Shown here: in pieces, positions 1 to 8,015 of the stretch
Position numbering within the stretch: the stretch's first letter is position 1
Layout: every line of letters begins with the position of its first letter
Origin: Gleimia europaea ACS-120-V-Col10b
Lineage (GTDB): Bacteria > Actinomycetota > Actinomycetes > Actinomycetales > Actinomycetaceae
Length of the DNA stretch: 64,000 nucleotides
Assembly: GCF_000411155.1 (NCBI RefSeq)
Contig: NZ_KE150266.1
Coordinates: 1,488,001 to 1,552,000, forward strand
Direction: 5' to 3'
Made by a program: the position numbers and the translations under genes
Notes under the pieces: generated by a model
Database searches by the model: none
The model's input: the letters and a program-made list of their open reading frames with translations, nothing else
What the model was told of the DNA's origin: nothing

Positions 1-12
1 GAAAGGTTAACT

Positions 13-1008
13 ATGCTTCGAATTGGAATCATTGGCGCGGGCCGGATTGGTCGCGTGCACGCTCGCTCCGTTGCGGCTCACCCGCGCGCTAAGCTCACTT
101 TGATTGCAGATCCGATGTTGGATTCTGCAAAGGAGGTTGCGCAGGCTTACGGGGCGGAAGTCACGAGTGAAGCTAACGATGTTTTCGCATCTGACAATGT
201 TGATGCAATCATCATTTGTTCGCCAACACCGCTACACGGTGATCATATTATTGCGGCTGCCGCTGCCGGCAAGCCGGCTTTGTGTGAGAAACCGCTGGCT
301 ATGGATAGTGAATCTGTTGCGCAGATTCGCGAGCGTCTAGAGGCTCAGGGTACGCCTAACCCGCTGGTGATGCTGGGATTTAACCGCCGTTTTGATCCTT
401 CATTCAGTGCGATTCATGAGGCGGTAGAGTCTGGCGAGATTGGTCAGCTTGAGCAGCTGACGATCATCTCCCGTGATCCGGCTGCTCCGCCAAAGGAGTA
501 CATTGCGGTTTCGGGGGGCATCTTTAAGGATATGACGATCCATGATTTCGACATGGTTCGCCACTTCCTTGGCGACATCAAGACGGTTACTGCGGTAGGC
601 CAAAACCTTGATCCCGAGCTTGCGGACACCGGCGACTTCGATGGCGTTGTTGTGACTTTGCAGAACGAGGCGGGACATTCCGCAACGATTACGAACTCGC
701 GCCACTGCGCTTCTGGTTACGACCAGAGGCTTGAGGCTTTCGGATCTGAAGGCGCGCTCTTTGCCGAGAATATTCGTCCTACCACGGTTCGTCGCTCTAA
801 CAAGCACGTGACGGACGCGCAAGAGCCGTATTTGGACTTTTTCTTGGAGCGTTACGAGGCTGCGTATGCGCGCGAACTGAGCGCGTTCATTGATGCTATT
901 GACGCGGGTAGGGTGCCTTCTCCGGGGCTTGAGGACGGCGCTCAGGCGTTGCGTTTGGCTGAAGCAGCCGAGAAGGCTGCTAAGGAAGGCGTAGTAGTTC
1001 ATCTTTAG
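13..1008 (+). CDS. iolG: Inositol 2-dehydrogenase-like Gfo/Idh/MocA oxidoreductase
   Basis: A 331-residue cytosolic NAD(P)-dependent dehydrogenase of the Gfo/Idh/MocA family. The N-terminal Rossmann motif GIIGAGRIGRVHA is at residues 5-17, the family EKP motif at 92-94, and a DxxxH pair at Asp173/His177, which together match the Lys-Asp-His catalytic set of IolG. Known role of the family member: oxidation of myo-inositol to scyllo-inosose, the first catabolic step. A purine-rich ribosome site (gaaagg) precedes the ATG. The gene may be inside an operon that starts outside the window. The inositol assignment rests on the neighbouring IolT, IolE and IolC homologues, because substrate cannot be read from this family alone. 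Another polyol is possible. Confidence 0.75.
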   Translation: MLRIGIIGAGRIGRVHARSVAAHPRAKLTLIADPMLDSAKEVAQAYGAEVTSEANDVFASDNVDAIIICSPTPLHGDHIIAAAAAGKPALCEKPLAMDSESVAQIRERLEAQGTPNPLVMLGFNRRFDPSFSAIHEAVESGEIGQLEQLTIISRDPAAPPKEYIAVSGGIFKDMTIHDFDMVRHFLGDIKTVTAVGQNLDPELADTGDFDGVVVTLQNEAGHSATITNSRHCASGYDQRLEAFGSEGALFAENIRPTTVRRSNKHVTDAQEPYLDFFLERYEAAYARELSAFIDAIDAGRVPSPGLEDGAQALRLAEAAEKAAKEGVVVHL

Positions 1009-1022
1009 CTGTTAGTTACAAC

Positions 1023-1065
1023 ACTTTGCGTGTCGGATATGGCATTAATATTCGGCACGCAAAGT
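1023..1065 (+). terminator. Stem-loop after iolG, probable terminator
   Basis: A perfect 10-bp inverted repeat, ACTTTGCGTG (1023-1032) with CACGCAAAGT (1056-1065), around a 23-base loop. It begins 15 bases after the iolG stop. There is no clear T tract after it, so termination is inferred from position. Mild extension of the stem outward is possible with one bulge. Confidence 0.45.
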
Positions 1066-1091
1066 TGTTGCTAGGCAGAGTTTTGTGTGTA

Positions 1092-1118
1092 TTGACGGGC
1101 AAAATTGGTGAATAACTA
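1092..1118 (+). promoter_or_regulatory. Predicted promoter of the small membrane protein leader
   Basis: TTGACG at 1092-1097 and TAACTA at 1113-1118 with a 15-base spacer (other registers give 16-17). It would start a transcript near 1125, giving about 178 bases of leader before the TTG start at 1303. The -35 is strong and the -10 fair. Confidence 0.45.
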
Positions 1119-1124
1119 GTGTGC

Positions 1125-1290
1125 GCAAAACGCTGAGGGGCAGCCTCCACGCAAAACCTTTGTCTTTACAAACTGCGAGTGCTTTAGTAGCCTGAAATCG
1201 TCGATCACAGAGGTGGTCGATGTCGGCGCAAGCCGAGCACATAGCCGTGCGGGACGTTTTCCCAAACGGTTCCGCACAAGGAACCGTAAA
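1125..1290 (+). promoter_or_regulatory. Hairpin-rich 5' leader, candidate structured RNA
   Basis: Between a plausible promoter and the TTG start at 1303 the sequence folds into consecutive hairpins: an 8-bp stem 1201-1208/1213-1220 with loop agag, a 5-bp stem 1223-1227/1232-1236 capped by a GCAA tetraloop, GCAC/GTGC at 1237-1250, GGGA/TCCC at 1251-1263, and a perfect 8-bp stem ACGGTTCC/GGAACCGT at 1266-1287 ending four bases before the ribosome site. I do not recognise a known riboswitch class. Such density suggests regulation of translation of the small protein, but this is inference from visible base pairing only. Confidence 0.35.
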
Positions 1291-1302
1291 GGAAGGTACA
1301 CA

Positions 1303-1530
1303 TTGGGTACTTACGCACTTACTGTTGCTGCTCCGCACAGGATTAACGTAGAGGCACGTCCTCTGTTTAAGCTGGTTGCCGCGGTGTTCGCCGCGCTTGT
1401 GGCATCCGTGGTGGTCGTTGGCATTGCAACTGAACTGACCGCAATGGTTGTGTTTGCAGGAATGCTAACCGTATTTGGAGCTATCGCTGGAGTTTTCGTT
1501 GCCCTCTATCTGCAACTAAAACGCAGCTAG
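1303..1530 (+). CDS. Small two-helix membrane protein, unknown function
   Basis: A 75-residue protein read from a TTG start that is preceded six bases away by a strong ribosome site GGAAGG (1291-1296). Upstream codons in the same frame would cut through the hairpins of the leader, so the TTG start is preferred. After a short polar N-terminus (about 22 residues) come two hydrophobic segments, roughly residues 23-43 and 48-69, and the chain ends in LKRS, typical of a small inner-membrane protein. No known family is recognised. It lies between inositol-type genes but nothing ties it to inositol. Its long structured leader is the most notable property. Confidence 0.55.
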   Translation: MGTYALTVAAPHRINVEARPLFKLVAAVFAALVASVVVVGIATELTAMVVFAGMLTVFGAIAGVFVALYLQLKRS

Positions 1531-1616
1531 GCTCTGGGTGAGGCTGTAAGTCTACCGCCAACGAGTATGCGCCGGTCCCAATGGGGGGAACGGTGCTTTT
1601 TATTTGTGAGGGCAAA

Positions 1617-2351
1617 ATGGCAGGGTTCACAACAGGGGCGCTCATTGTGTTGGGGTTGTGCGCATTTATAGTGGGCATTTCTAAAACTGCTCTTCCGGGT
1701 GCCGCCACGCTCGCGGTTGCCCTGCTTGCGGCGGTGATGCCGGCGCTTCAGTCCACCGGAGTGATGCTGCTGATGCTTTTAGTGGGCGATGTGGTGGCGA
1801 TAGTGATGTATCGCAAAAAAGCTGATTGGCCAACCCTGGTGCGCCTCGTTCCCGGGGTTCTCCTTGGACTTGTTATCGGCGCGGTGTTTCTACACGTTGC
1901 ATCTGACCGTGTTATCCGCGTGAGTATTGGCATTATTCTTCTTGTTCTAATTGCCGTGACAACTTTTGTTCTGAAGAGAAACGACAATCCGAACGTGGAA
2001 GGGCCGTGGGCCAGGGCGTTCTTTGGGTCTCTTGCGGGTATGACAACGATGGCTGCGAATGCGGGCGGGCCGGTAACCACGATGTATTTTTTGGCAGCGA
2101 AGTTTCCGGTGAAAACTTTCTTGGGGACCACAGCCTGGTTCTATTTCCTGGTTAACCTGACAAAACTCCCGTTTGCTGTGGCTTTGGGTAGTGTGAGTGG
2201 AGAGTCGCTACGGGTGGCCGCTCCTTTTTTGCCTCTAGTTTTGGTGGGGGCTTTGCTGGGCAGGTTGTTAGCTACACACATGTCACAGAAGGTTTTCGAA
2301 CCAGTGGTTACTGTTTTGACAGTAATTTCGGCTGCATATTTGTTGATTTAG
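1617..2351 (+). CDS. TauE/SafE-family anion permease
   Basis: A 244-residue polytopic membrane protein of the TauE/SafE (sulfite/organosulfonate exporter) family. The sequence shows about eight hydrophobic segments and the family-like N-terminal stretch GISKTALPG, followed later by the repeat-half signature AGMTTMAANAGGP near the middle. The ATG at 1617 follows GTGAGGG with correct spacing; an earlier in-frame ATG at 1581 lacks a site. Family members move sulfite, sulfoacetate, taurine or other small anions, and substrate is not predictable here. It sits between two inositol-type dehydrogenases, so export or uptake of an organic acid of the same pathway is a possibility, unproven. Confidence 0.75.
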   Translation: MAGFTTGALIVLGLCAFIVGISKTALPGAATLAVALLAAVMPALQSTGVMLLMLLVGDVVAIVMYRKKADWPTLVRLVPGVLLGLVIGAVFLHVASDRVIRVSIGIILLVLIAVTTFVLKRNDNPNVEGPWARAFFGSLAGMTTMAANAGGPVTTMYFLAAKFPVKTFLGTTAWFYFLVNLTKLPFAVALGSVSGESLRVAAPFLPLVLVGALLGRLLATHMSQKVFEPVVTVLTVISAAYLLI

Positions 2352-2426
2352 CAAGCGTTGATTGAGAAAATTTCCGTCCTCTTTTCTGCTCAAGAGGCCT
2401 TGACCGCACCGAATCGCCCTGGTACA

Positions 2427-2440
2427 TTTGTCAGTACAAA
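2427..2440. promoter_or_regulatory. IolR-like operator candidate
   Basis: TTTGTCAGTACAAA has TTTGT/ACAAA arms and matches, at 12 of 14 positions, the perfect palindrome TTTGTCATGACAAA found upstream of the GntR regulator gene at 10004-10017. It lies 64 bases before the dehydrogenase start at 2504, where an operator would sit. Confidence 0.45.
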
Positions 2441-2503
2441 GTTTCTAAAGGCGTTGTCAAATACAGCGGCGGAATAAACGGACAAAGAAGTTCGGAGGAA
2501 CCT

Positions 2504-3700
2504 ATGACCACCAAAAAGACCATCGGTGTTGGCGTTATTTCCCTGGGGTGGATGGGCCGTCTACACGCGCGTAGCTATAAAGCAGTGAGTGAACGTTTTC
2601 CTGAACTTGGAGTTCAGGTAAAGCTAGTTGCCGCTGCAGATCCAGTTGAAGAAGCTCAGCGGGCAGCCGTTGAAGATCTAGGTTTCGAGCGCGCTTACGG
2701 TGATTACCGCGAGCTGCTTGCAGATCCGGATGTTGATGTTGTTTCGATCTGTTCCCCGAACTTCTTGCACGAAGAGATCGCGCTGGCGGCAGTGGAGGCA
2801 GGCAAGCCGTTCTGGATTGAAAAGCCGATGGGCGTGAGTGCGCAGCAGGCCAAGGCCGTCGCGCAGGCAGCCGCCCAGGCGAATTTGCCCACTGCAGTTG
2901 GCTTTAACTACCGCCACACTCCAGCTATTGAGTACATGCGTCACCTCGTGCGTAGCGGCGAGCTTGGCAAGGTAACAAACGCCCGCGTTTGGTTTATTGC
3001 CGATTACAACTCGTCGCCAATGGGGCCGCTCACGTGGCGCGCTTCGCGAGAAAAGGCTGGCGCGGGTGTGGTTCCTGATTTGATGAGCCACGGCGCAGAC
3101 CTGGCACAGTACATTATTGGTCGTATCAGTTCCGTTTTTGCCCTGACTGACACATTCATTAAGGAACGTCCGATTCCAACGAAGATGGGCTTTGGCCACT
3201 CCGGCTTTGAGGTTGGAGACGAAATGGGCCCGGTGGAGAATGAGGACTACGTTGCTCTGCTCGCGCGTTTCGACAATGGCGTAGTCGCCACAATGGAATC
3301 GTCACGAGTTAGCGTTGGCCCCCGCGCCGAGTATGTCGTTGAAGTGTACGGCACCAAGGGCTCGGCACGCTGGAATTTTGAGCGTCTCAACGAGCTAGAG
3401 GTATGCCTGGGCGTAGACAATGGCGCTACGCATGGCTACACGCGCGCGATGGCCGGACCGGAGTGGGATAACTGGAGTCGTTTCCAGCCGGCTATCGGTA
3501 CTTCGATGGGCTTTGACGATATGAAGTGCGTTGAGGCCGCACAGTTCTTGAAGTCAGTTCTCACAGGAGAACAGCACGCTCCATCAGCTGCGGATGCTTG
3601 GTGCGCCGCAGAAGTTGATGAAGCCGTTGTCGCTTCCGCTGCGGATGGTCAGTGGCACGACGTTCCCGTGGTTGAAGGCAACACCACTTTTGATTTGTAA
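2504..3700 (+). CDS. Gfo/Idh/MocA family oxidoreductase (inositol-type)
   Basis: A 398-residue NAD(P)-dependent dehydrogenase, second of its family in this region. It has GVISLGWMGRLHA in the N-terminal Rossmann fold, EKP at residues 106-108 and a DLMSH motif at 192-196 (Asp192/His196). It is about 65 residues longer than the iolG product, mainly through insertions in the C-terminal half. A GGAGG site precedes the ATG by six bases. Paralogues of this type in inositol loci act on scyllo-inositol, D-chiro-inositol or inosose isomers, so a role in widening the substrate range is likely but inferred. It is followed by the transporter at 3777 and shares its regulation through the nearby operator-like sites. 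Confidence 0.75.
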   Translation: MTTKKTIGVGVISLGWMGRLHARSYKAVSERFPELGVQVKLVAAADPVEEAQRAAVEDLGFERAYGDYRELLADPDVDVVSICSPNFLHEEIALAAVEAGKPFWIEKPMGVSAQQAKAVAQAAAQANLPTAVGFNYRHTPAIEYMRHLVRSGELGKVTNARVWFIADYNSSPMGPLTWRASREKAGAGVVPDLMSHGADLAQYIIGRISSVFALTDTFIKERPIPTKMGFGHSGFEVGDEMGPVENEDYVALLARFDNGVVATMESSRVSVGPRAEYVVEVYGTKGSARWNFERLNELEVCLGVDNGATHGYTRAMAGPEWDNWSRFQPAIGTSMGFDDMKCVEAAQFLKSVLTGEQHAPSAADAWCAAEVDEAVVASAADGQWHDVPVVEGNTTFDL

Positions 3701-3730
3701 CGGCACATAGATAGGTGCCAAATCATCATC

Positions 3731-3740
3731 TCAGTACAAA
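3731..3740. promoter_or_regulatory. Half-site resembling the IolR-like operator
   Basis: TCAGTACAAA is identical to the right ten bases of the operator candidate at 2427-2440, and lies 37 bases before the transporter start. The left arm (ATC instead of TTTG) is not conserved, so it is at best a weak site. Confidence 0.25.
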
Positions 3741-3776
3741 TGCACCCTCATTGTTGGGTTTAAGAAAGGAAGTCGC

Positions 3777-5435
3777 ATGGGCGAAGATGCTCGTGAAATC
3801 CCGATGCAAGGGATAACTCGCGACGAGTTGGCAAAGGCTGTTAAAGATACCCCACCTTCGGGTAAGCACCGCGGCATTTTTGCTATTGCTGCCGTAGCTA
3901 CGCTCGGCTCGTTGCTGTTTGGGTACGATACCGGTGTAATTTCTGGCGCATTGCCCTACATGCACATGCCGTTTGGTGCAGATGGCTTGCAGCTCACCGC
4001 ATTCCAGGAAGGCGCAATCGGAGGCACTCTTTTGGTTGGTGCTGCCCTGGGCGCTCTGATTGGATCCAGGCTTTCGGACCGTTACGGACGCCGGCACAAC
4101 ATTACGCTTCTAGCCATATTGTTCCTGGTTGGAGCTCTTGGCACAGCCGCTGCTGGAAACGTGTGGGTGATGTATCCGTTCCGTTTGGTTCTTGGCTTTG
4201 CAGTTGGTGGCGCCTCGGCAACGGTTCCAGTTTACCTTGCGGAGACAGCGCCGAAGCGAATCCGTGGTTCTATCGTTGCTATTGACCAGCTGATGATCGT
4301 CACCGGCCAGCTACTGGCCTTCACCATGAACGCGATTATTAACGCGATGCACGGTGGGCCGCAGCTCACAATCAAGAGCGACCCCTCGGGCAACCTGGAT
4401 CCGGGTGTCTACTCTTACGACGCAATCTCCGCGTTCCAGACGTCCAAGGGCGGCTCGATGAGCGCAGATCAATATCAAGCGTTCCTTGACCAGCTTGTAG
4501 TTTCAGCTGGCAACGGTGCTGCGTGGCGTTACATGCTCGTGCTCTGCTCGATCCCAGCTATTGCGCTTTGGATTGGTATTCGCCTAATGCCGGAGTCTTC
4601 GCGCTGGTACGTGTCGAAGATGCGCATGTATGACGCTATTGCTTCGCTGAAGCGTATTCGCGACCCGGAGCGTGATGGTTCCCTCGAAGATGAGCTAATG
4701 GAAATGATCGAGGCTCGCCAGCATGAAGCTGAAGTTGAGCAGTCCAAGAAGGGCTTGAAGTACGTATTCTCAGTCCCCTGGCTAAGAAAGCTCATGCTAG
4801 TTGGTATCTTCCTTGCCATTGTGAACCAAACTACGGGTGTTAATACCGTCATGTACTACGCTCCAAAGGTTCTCGAATACGCGGGTATGTCCACTTCCGC
4901 TTCGATTACGGCGCAGGTTGCAAATGGTGTGATGAGCGTGATCGGCTCTGCGCTCGGAATTTGGCTCATCATGAAGTTTAGGCGCCGCCAAATCCTGATT
5001 GCGGATGTGATCGGCGTGGGCATTTGTCTACTTGCCATCGCGGGCATATTCCAGTTCGCTATTGCTCCCCACATGGCTAATGGCACCACGCCACCAAGCT
5101 GGGCTGCGTTCCTGATTCTCGGCTTGATGGGCGTGTTCATGCTGATTGTGCAATCCTCAAACGGCACGGTGGTTTGGACCATGATGGGCGAGTTGTTCCC
5201 CGCTGACGTACGCGGCGTTATGAACGGTACCGCAATCTTCTGCATGTGGATTACCAACGCATTCATCACCTGGACGTTCCCGCCAATGATGGAATCGTTG
5301 GGTGGTGGACGCACGTACGCACTGTACGGCGTACTCAACTTGGTCATCGCGGTGATCTTGTACAAGGTTATGCCGGAAACCTCTGGTCGCTCCCTTGAGC
5401 AGATTGAGCGCGACATGGAGGAGCGCTACTCCTAA
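3777..5435 (+). CDS. iolT: MFS sugar porter, myo-inositol transporter-like
   Basis: A 552-residue major facilitator transporter of the sugar porter family with twelve predicted membrane helices. Family signatures are present: SDRYGRR after helix 2, PESSRWYV after helix 6, and PETSGRSLEQIE at the C-terminus. Bacterial IolT proteins import myo-inositol by proton symport. Two features are unusual: about 35 polar residues precede helix 1, and about 65 residues (near 195-240, rich in Gly, Ser, Asp and Gln) are inserted between helices 5 and 6, on the predicted outside. AAGGAAG precedes the ATG. Context (iolG, iolE, iolC) supports inositol over glucose or xylose. Confidence 0.75.
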   Translation: MGEDAREIPMQGITRDELAKAVKDTPPSGKHRGIFAIAAVATLGSLLFGYDTGVISGALPYMHMPFGADGLQLTAFQEGAIGGTLLVGAALGALIGSRLSDRYGRRHNITLLAILFLVGALGTAAAGNVWVMYPFRLVLGFAVGGASATVPVYLAETAPKRIRGSIVAIDQLMIVTGQLLAFTMNAIINAMHGGPQLTIKSDPSGNLDPGVYSYDAISAFQTSKGGSMSADQYQAFLDQLVVSAGNGAAWRYMLVLCSIPAIALWIGIRLMPESSRWYVSKMRMYDAIASLKRIRDPERDGSLEDELMEMIEARQHEAEVEQSKKGLKYVFSVPWLRKLMLVGIFLAIVNQTTGVNTVMYYAPKVLEYAGMSTSASITAQVANGVMSVIGSALGIWLIMKFRRRQILIADVIGVGICLLAIAGIFQFAIAPHMANGTTPPSWAAFLILGLMGVFMLIVQSSNGTVVWTMMGELFPADVRGVMNGTAIFCMWITNAFITWTFPPMMESLGGGRTYALYGVLNLVIAVILYKVMPETSGRSLEQIERDMEERYS

Positions 5436-5442
5436 ACCAGAT

Positions 5443-5473
5443 GGGAGGAAGGGAGCGCGGCTTCCTTCCTCCC
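5443..5473 (+). other. Intercistronic stem-loop between iolT and iolE
   Basis: GGGAGGAAGG (5443-5452) pairs perfectly with CCTTCCTCCC (5464-5473) around an 11-base loop. No T tract follows, so it is more likely an mRNA-stabilising or attenuating hairpin than a full terminator, leaving iolE partly coupled to the transporter gene. Confidence 0.45.
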
Positions 5474-5517
5474 CGGTAAATTTCGATCTAATACTTTGAT
5501 TTGTCGAAGGAGACAAA

Positions 5518-6444
5518 ATGGTTTTCAAACTTGATCCAAAGACCGCGATTTCTGATCCCAATGGCATAACGTGGGGTATGCACCCGATTACGTGGCGTAA
5601 CGATGACATTCCCGAGGTGGGGGCATACAACACGCTTGAGGACATGCTGCTTGACCTTGCTGACGTTGGGTTCCGTGGCACTGAGTGTGCCGGCTTCTTC
5701 CCGGCGCAAGAGATCGTGAAGGAGCGTGCGCAGGCGCGCGGCATCAAGATCGTGGCGCAGTGGTTCTCTTCCTTCATTGTTCGCGATGGCGTGGAGGCTG
5801 TGATCCCAGAGTTTCGCGAGAAGTGCAAGTACCTGCAGTACCTGGGGGCCACCCGGATCGTGGTGTCCGAACAGACCGGTTCGGTGCAGGGCGTGCGCGA
5901 CGTTTGCATCTTTACCAACAAGCCCGTGCTAAACGATGAAGAGTGGGTGAAGTTGGCTGAAGGGCTGAACGTGCTCGGGGATATTGCACACGAGTACGGC
6001 CTCGAACTCGTCTATCACCACCACTTGGGCACGGTTGTGCAGACGAAGGAAGAAACGATTCGCCTAATGGACATGACTGATCCGACAAAGGTGAGCCTCC
6101 TGTTTGACACCGGTCACGCATTCGTGGGTGATGGTGACGTAATGGGTCTACTGGAAGCCGTTATTGATCGCGTGCGTCACGTGCATTTCAAAGACGTTCG
6201 GGAGGAGAAGTTGCAGGAGTCGCGGCAGCATAATCGTTCGTTCCTGGATTCGTTCCTAAACGGCATGTTCACTGTTCCTGGTGACGGCATGATTGACTTC
6301 ACGCAACCGTACCGCTTCCTGGTTGACCACGGCTACAAGGAGTGGATCTTGGTTGAAGCTGAGCAGGATCCGGCGGTAGCAAACCCGCATGAGTACGCTG
6401 TTAAAGCTCGTGACTACGTTGAGAAGACCCTCTTCAACGCGTAG
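5518..6444 (+). CDS. iolE: Inosose dehydratase-like TIM-barrel protein
   Basis: A 308-residue protein of the AP-endonuclease-2/xylose-isomerase-like TIM-barrel fold, the fold of IolE. Visible features are the N-terminal GITWGMHPITWRND-like strand, ECAGFFP in the early barrel, YHHHLGTVVQTKEE in the middle, the metal-site-like LLFDTGHAF and HVHFKDVR, and a C-terminal WILVEAEQDP. Known IolE enzymes dehydrate scyllo-inosose to the trihydroxycyclohexane dione using Mn or Co. AAGGAG precedes the ATG by five bases. It is last of the + strand cluster and is followed by a strong terminator. IolD and IolB, which act next, are not in the window. An inosose isomerase (IolI-type) is an alternative. Confidence 0.8.
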   Translation: MVFKLDPKTAISDPNGITWGMHPITWRNDDIPEVGAYNTLEDMLLDLADVGFRGTECAGFFPAQEIVKERAQARGIKIVAQWFSSFIVRDGVEAVIPEFREKCKYLQYLGATRIVVSEQTGSVQGVRDVCIFTNKPVLNDEEWVKLAEGLNVLGDIAHEYGLELVYHHHLGTVVQTKEETIRLMDMTDPTKVSLLFDTGHAFVGDGDVMGLLEAVIDRVRHVHFKDVREEKLQESRQHNRSFLDSFLNGMFTVPGDGMIDFTQPYRFLVDHGYKEWILVEAEQDPAVANPHEYAVKARDYVEKTLFNA

Positions 6445-6508
6445 ATGCTAATGCTTTCGGCGCGCTCGCACACCGTCGAAAGTTTCTGGCCCTGAAGTGG
6501 GCTTTAAG

Positions 6509-6548
6509 GGGGCTTGTGGAGGTCCGACCATCCTCCACAAGCCCCTTT
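6509..6548 (+). terminator. Strong intrinsic terminator after iolE
   Basis: A perfect 14-bp stem, GGGGCTTGTGGAGG (6509-6522) with CCTCCACAAGCCCC (6532-6545), nine-base loop and TTT directly after. It closes the + strand inositol cluster. Confidence 0.85.
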
Positions 6549-6769
6549 CGTATGCGTAGAACGTGTGCGCCGCGCCGGTGGGAACGGTTGCGCGCAGTGG
6601 TTGGGGGACTTGGCTGGGAGCTTGACCTGGTAGTGGCACCCGCGTCGAGTGCAGCAGAAACGTAGCCGTGTTCAGTAGCGGATTAGCCTAGCTTGGTAGT
6701 GCTTGGCAGCGAGCCGTTCGCGGGGCCTTCTTTGCGTGCGGACCCGACGGGTCTTGGGTGAAGATACGG
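6549..6769. other. Intergenic spacer between convergent operons
   Basis: Non-coding space between the iolE terminator and the terminator of the alcohol dehydrogenase operon. It is G+C rich with short dyads (for example GACCCGACGGGTC near 6741). I see no convincing gene, RNA or repeat in it. Confidence 0.5.
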
Positions 6770-6813
6770 AAAAGCTCCCCAGTGCCAGGCGGCGTGGCCC
6801 AGCAGTGGGGAGC
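6770..6813 (-). terminator. Terminator of the iolC operon
   Basis: GCTCCCCA (6774-6781) and TGGGGAGC (6806-6813) form an 8-bp stem. Read on the - strand it is followed by TTTT, 29 bases past the stop of the alcohol dehydrogenase gene. The long loop can form a smaller inner hairpin. Confidence 0.65.
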
Positions 6814-6841
6814 GGATCCGGTTTTAAGTGAGCGGACGGGG

Positions 6842-7984
6842 TTACAGGCTCATGTCTACAACTGCACGCCCCTGGATCTTTTGATCGTGTAGCGCCTTGT
6901 AGCCTTCTGCGGCCTGTTCGAGTGAGAAGCGGCGCGAAACGATTTCCTTGTAGTTGATGACACCTTCAGAAGCCAGATCAACTACTGCGGGTAGATCTTG
7001 GCGCGTACGTGCACCGTAGGATCCGAGGATGGATTGCGAGCGACGCACCGTGCGGTTGATCTCCACTCCGGCGGTCTGCACGCCGGCGCCCAGACCGATC
7101 GGTACCATACGGCCGCCGTCTGCAAGAACGTCGAGAGCCGTTGTCCACGTTGCCGGAATGCCAAGAGCCTCGAACGATACGTCAACGCCCTTACCGCCGG
7201 TGAGACGAAGGACTTCTTCGCGCGCATCCGTCTTGGCAGAGTTGATTGTTGCGGTGGCACCGTAGCCTTTCATGGGGGCTAGCTTCTCGTCAGACACGTC
7301 AATCGCGATTACTTGCTTCGCGCCAAAGGCGTGCGCAATTTGCACGATGTTGGTGCCAACACCGCCAACAGCAACCACGGCTACTGTTTCACCGTAGTGT
7401 AGGTCGGCGCCGCGTCGGACTGCACCGTATCCGGTCAGAGCTGCGCAGCCAAGAATGGAGGCGGGAACTAGATCGATGTTGTCAGGAGTGGGGGCTACTG
7501 CAGTTGCGGGGACAACTGCGTATTCTGCCAGGCCGCCCATCGAATACATGTAAACGGGTTCTCCGTCGAGGGTTGAAAGACGAGTTTCACCGTCGTAGAG
7601 CACACCCTTCAAACGGTTTAGTTTAAAAAACGGGCCGCAAAGTTCGTCATGTCCGCTGGAGCACGCTTCGCACTGACCACACGGCATTAGGAAACCGCCG
7701 GCAACGTTTTGTCCAACTTTAAGGCCGGTGTGTTCAACGCCGGGGCCGAGCTCAACAATTGTTCCAGCGATTTCGTGGCCAAGTACTGCGGGAAGAGGGA
7801 AGGCAATTGCGCCTCCGATGACGTGCAGGTCGGAGTGACACATGCCGCAGGCCGCGACTTTTACCAAAACTTCGCCGGCGCGTGGGCGAGGGGTGCGGAT
7901 AGTTTCAACCTGGAGGCCAATTTTGGTGTCGCGCAGGACTGCGGCACGCATGGTTTCAGGAATCTGTGGGGTTTGGGTTGTCAT
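6842..7984 (-). CDS. Zinc-dependent alcohol dehydrogenase (MDR family)
   Basis: A 380-residue medium-chain dehydrogenase. The catalytic zinc motif CGMCHSDLH and GHEIAG are present, the structural zinc loop has four cysteines (CGQCEACSSGHDELC), and the NAD site reads VAVGGVGTNIVQIA. It is the last gene of the - strand iolC operon, 31 bases after the aldolase-fold gene, with a GAGAGG ribosome site. Family members interconvert alcohols and aldehydes with NAD(P). Operon position suggests it handles an aldehyde of inositol breakdown, and malonate semialdehyde (to 3-hydroxypropionate) is the natural candidate, as no iolA is visible here. This is inference; ethanol or another polyol is possible. Confidence 0.8.
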   Translation of the reverse strand: MTTQTPQIPETMRAAVLRDTKIGLQVETIRTPRPRAGEVLVKVAACGMCHSDLHVIGGAIAFPLPAVLGHEIAGTIVELGPGVEHTGLKVGQNVAGGFLMPCGQCEACSSGHDELCGPFFKLNRLKGVLYDGETRLSTLDGEPVYMYSMGGLAEYAVVPATAVAPTPDNIDLVPASILGCAALTGYGAVRRGADLHYGETVAVVAVGGVGTNIVQIAHAFGAKQVIAIDVSDEKLAPMKGYGATATINSAKTDAREEVLRLTGGKGVDVSFEALGIPATWTTALDVLADGGRMVPIGLGAGVQTAGVEINRTVRRSQSILGSYGARTRQDLPAVVDLASEGVINYKEIVSRRFSLEQAAEGYKALHDQKIQGRAVVDMSL

Positions 7985-8015
7985 TTTGATACCTCTCGTG
8001 GGGAAGCGAGTGCTT

